NCBI GenBank assembly: GCA_033721095.1
Contig: JAWWBG010000152.1
Coordinates: 1-6,523 of the forward strand
Length of the DNA: 6,523 bases
Reading direction: 5' to 3'
From: JAWWBG01 sp033721095
GTDB taxonomy: Bacteria > Actinomycetota > Nitriliruptoria > Nitriliruptorales > Nitriliruptoraceae
The position numbers were made by a program, and so were the translations under genes. The notes below the pieces were generated by a model. The model was not told the origin of the DNA. It saw only the letters and a list, made by a program, of their open reading frames with translations, and searched no databases. Below, in pieces: positions 5,412-6,523 of this stretch (within the stretch, counting starts at the first letter, position 1; each line of letters opens with the position of its first letter).

Positions 5412-6068
5412 ATGGCGAGCCGTTCCAACACCGAGGAAACGACCGTTCCGGCGGCCGATGGCCGCATTCCGGGACGTCGCGGCACGCAAACGCGCGAGCG
5501 ACTGCTCGACGCGACGGCCGAGATGCTCACCTCGACGTCCTATCGCGACCTCAAGGTCGTCGACATCGCGCGCGCCGTCGGCACCTCGCCCGCGACCTTC
5601 TACCAATACTTCGCCGACGTCGAATCGGCGGTACTCCTGCTCGGGCAGCGCCTGACCGAGGACGCGCACGAGCTGACGGCCCCGATCGAGGCTGGTGACT
5701 GGCTCGGCACCGGCAGCTACGACGCGGCGCTGGCGCTGGTGGACGCCTTCCTCGATTTCTGGCGCTCGCACGAGGCCGTCCTGCGGGTCGTCGACCTCGC
5801 GATCGTCGAGGGCGATCGGCGCTTCCGCGAGATCCGCAACAAGGTCCTCTACCCGGTGACGAAGGCCCTCACGTCGGTCGTCGCATCGGCCTCCCCGCGA
5901 ACGAATGGCCGCGCCGTCGATCCCACCGCCCAGGCCGCTGTCCTGGTCTCGATGCTCGCGCACGTCGCCGAGCACCGGCGCGGCAACGAGGCCTGGGGCA
6001 TCGACCGCGACGAGATGCGCCACGCGCTGGCCGAGACCGTCCGGACCAGCGTGGTTGGCGCCGGCTGA
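5412..6068 (+). CDS. TetR/AcrR family transcriptional regulator
   Basis: This encodes 218 residues, normal for TetR. Residues 1-24 are a polar tail. The DNA-binding domain follows: helix 1 TQTRERLLDATAEMLTS (25-41), helix 2 VVDIARAVG (49-57), and recognition helix SPATFYQYFADVESAV (59-74), with the family hallmark F/Y-x-x-F-x-[DN]-[KV]. The C-terminal region (about 82-215) is helical and variable and should form the dimer interface and ligand pocket; LALVDAFLDFWRSHEAVLRVVDLA (107-130) is a typical core helix pair. The ligand is unknown; a CoA thioester is possible given the downstream CoA ligase. Start choice: ATG 5412 has GAGGG three bases upstream, which is close spacing, but no better start precedes the conserved domain. 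The upstream palindrome suggests autoregulation. The stop codon lies 11 bases before the CoA-ligase GTG, so the two are likely co-transcribed. Confidence 0.95.
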   Translation: MASRSNTEETTVPAADGRIPGRRGTQTRERLLDATAEMLTSTSYRDLKVVDIARAVGTSPATFYQYFADVESAVLLLGQRLTEDAHELTAPIEAGDWLGTGSYDAALALVDAFLDFWRSHEAVLRVVDLAIVEGDRRFREIRNKVLYPVTKALTSVVASASPRTNGRAVDPTAQAAVLVSMLAHVAEHRRGNEAWGIDRDEMRHALAETVRTSVVGAG

Positions 6069-6079
6069 GCAGCCGCGAC

Positions 6080-6523
6080 GTGCCGGCCCTGCTGTCCGCC
6101 ACCCTGACCGAGGCCGCACGCCGCTTCGGGGACCGCCCCGCACTCGTCGCCGGCGAGTGCCGGGTCAGCTTCCAGCAGCTCGACACCGCCGGCCATGAGG
6201 TCGGCGCCTGGTTGCAGGGCCTGGGCCTGCGCCGAGAGTCCTCCATCGAGCCCGACGCGCCACCGGTCGTGGCCGTGATGCTGCCGCCTTGCCCCGAGCA
6301 CCATGCCCTGATGGTCGGAGCCGCTCGGGCCGGATGGGTCGTGGCCGGGATCAACCGCCGTCTGGCGGCCGACCAACGCGCGGCCGCCCTGGCCGTCCTC
6401 GACCCGGACCTGCTCGTCACGACGGCCGACCTGGCGTCGCCCGGACGCTGGGAGCGGCTCGTCCTCGAACCGGCCGAGCACGCGGATGACGTCGCGGATG
6501 CCTGCCGGATTCGCGGCGCGACC
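6080..6523 (+). CDS. AMP-dependent acyl-CoA synthetase/ligase, 5' part
   Basis: The frame opens at GTG 6080 and stays open to the window edge, giving 148 residues without a stop. The N-end TLTEAARRFGDRPALVAGECRVSF (8-31) and QLDTAGHEVGAWLQGLGL (33-50) match the start of acyl-adenylate-forming enzymes ('A-x-x-x-P-D-x-P-A-L', 'T-Y-x-E-L-x-x-x-x-x-x-x-A-x-x-L'). VVAVMLPPCPEHHALMVGAARAGWVVAGINRRL (63-95) is their 'V-A-x-x-L-P-N ... A-x-x-x-x-G-A-V-x-x-x-I-N' block, and LLVTTADL (111-118) fits the next strand. About ten extra residues (ESSIEPDAPP, 53-62) sit where a short 'G-D-R' turn is usual. The ATP-binding loop and the catalytic lysine would lie beyond the window, so activity and substrate cannot be judged. 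Such enzymes make acyl-CoA from a carboxylic acid, ATP and CoA. GTG is chosen because it starts just before the conserved region; its ribosome binding site is weak. Confidence 0.88.
   Translation, partial: MPALLSATLTEAARRFGDRPALVAGECRVSFQQLDTAGHEVGAWLQGLGLRRESSIEPDAPPVVAVMLPPCPEHHALMVGAARAGWVVAGINRRLAADQRAAALAVLDPDLLVTTADLASPGRWERLVLEPAEHADDVADACRIRGAT

Noticed and set aside
4532..5530. 332-residue open frame on the minus strand
   Set aside because: It lies opposite the end of the LLM gene and the whole isochorismatase-like gene, both of which have clear family motifs. The frame is Arg/Gly/Asp-rich and without recognisable domains; long antisense frames are expected in high-GC DNA.
5370..6143. 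257-residue open frame on the minus strand
   Set aside because: It lies opposite the TetR gene, starts within the intact CoA ligase frame and ends by crossing the operator. Composition is typical of an antisense shadow.

Overview
The window is high-GC, tightly packed bacterial DNA with a strong preference for G/C at third codon positions. It carries two protein families tied to the deazaflavin cofactor F420 (a Ddn-like nitroreductase/quinone reductase and a luciferase-like monooxygenase), next to an SDR dehydrogenase, a TetR regulator and an AMP-dependent acyl-CoA ligase. This mix is typical of Actinomycetota, such as Mycobacteriales, Nocardioides-like or Acidimicrobiia lineages. The genus cannot be fixed from the sequence.

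Layout. Left edge (1-949): the 3' end of a flavodoxin/NAD(P)H-dependent reductase on +, meeting tail to tail, with an 11-base overlap, an alpha/beta-hydrolase-like gene on -. A 73-base divergent spacer follows. Middle-left (1023-2889, +): an SDR dehydrogenase, a Ddn-like F420 oxidoreductase, and a small membrane-anchored protein with looser codon use. Centre (2903-3766, -): fdhD, the sulfur-transfer protein needed to activate formate dehydrogenase, with no dehydrogenase subunit in view. Right half (+): after a 68-base divergent spacer come an F420-type LLM oxidoreductase (3835-4671) and, 13 bases on, an isochorismatase-fold protein whose three catalytic positions are all substituted (4685-5308). 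Then a hairpin, a perfect 10-3-10 palindrome that looks like an operator, a TetR regulator (5412-6068), and 11 bases later the start of an acyl-CoA ligase that runs off the right edge. No stretch over 300 bases lacks a gene.

How it may work together (inference): SDR, Ddn-like reductase, LLM oxidoreductase, isochorismatase-like protein and CoA ligase are the kinds of enzyme that actinobacteria cluster for catabolism of lipids, steroids or xenobiotics. The TetR probably binds the palindrome at its own promoter and controls itself plus the CoA ligase, perhaps in response to an acyl-CoA. The substrate cannot be read from the sequence.

I see no CRISPR array, tRNA, rRNA, insertion sequence, phage gene or clearly new system. 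The most notable items are the palindromic operator and the isochorismatase-fold protein with a replaced Asp-Lys-Cys triad.
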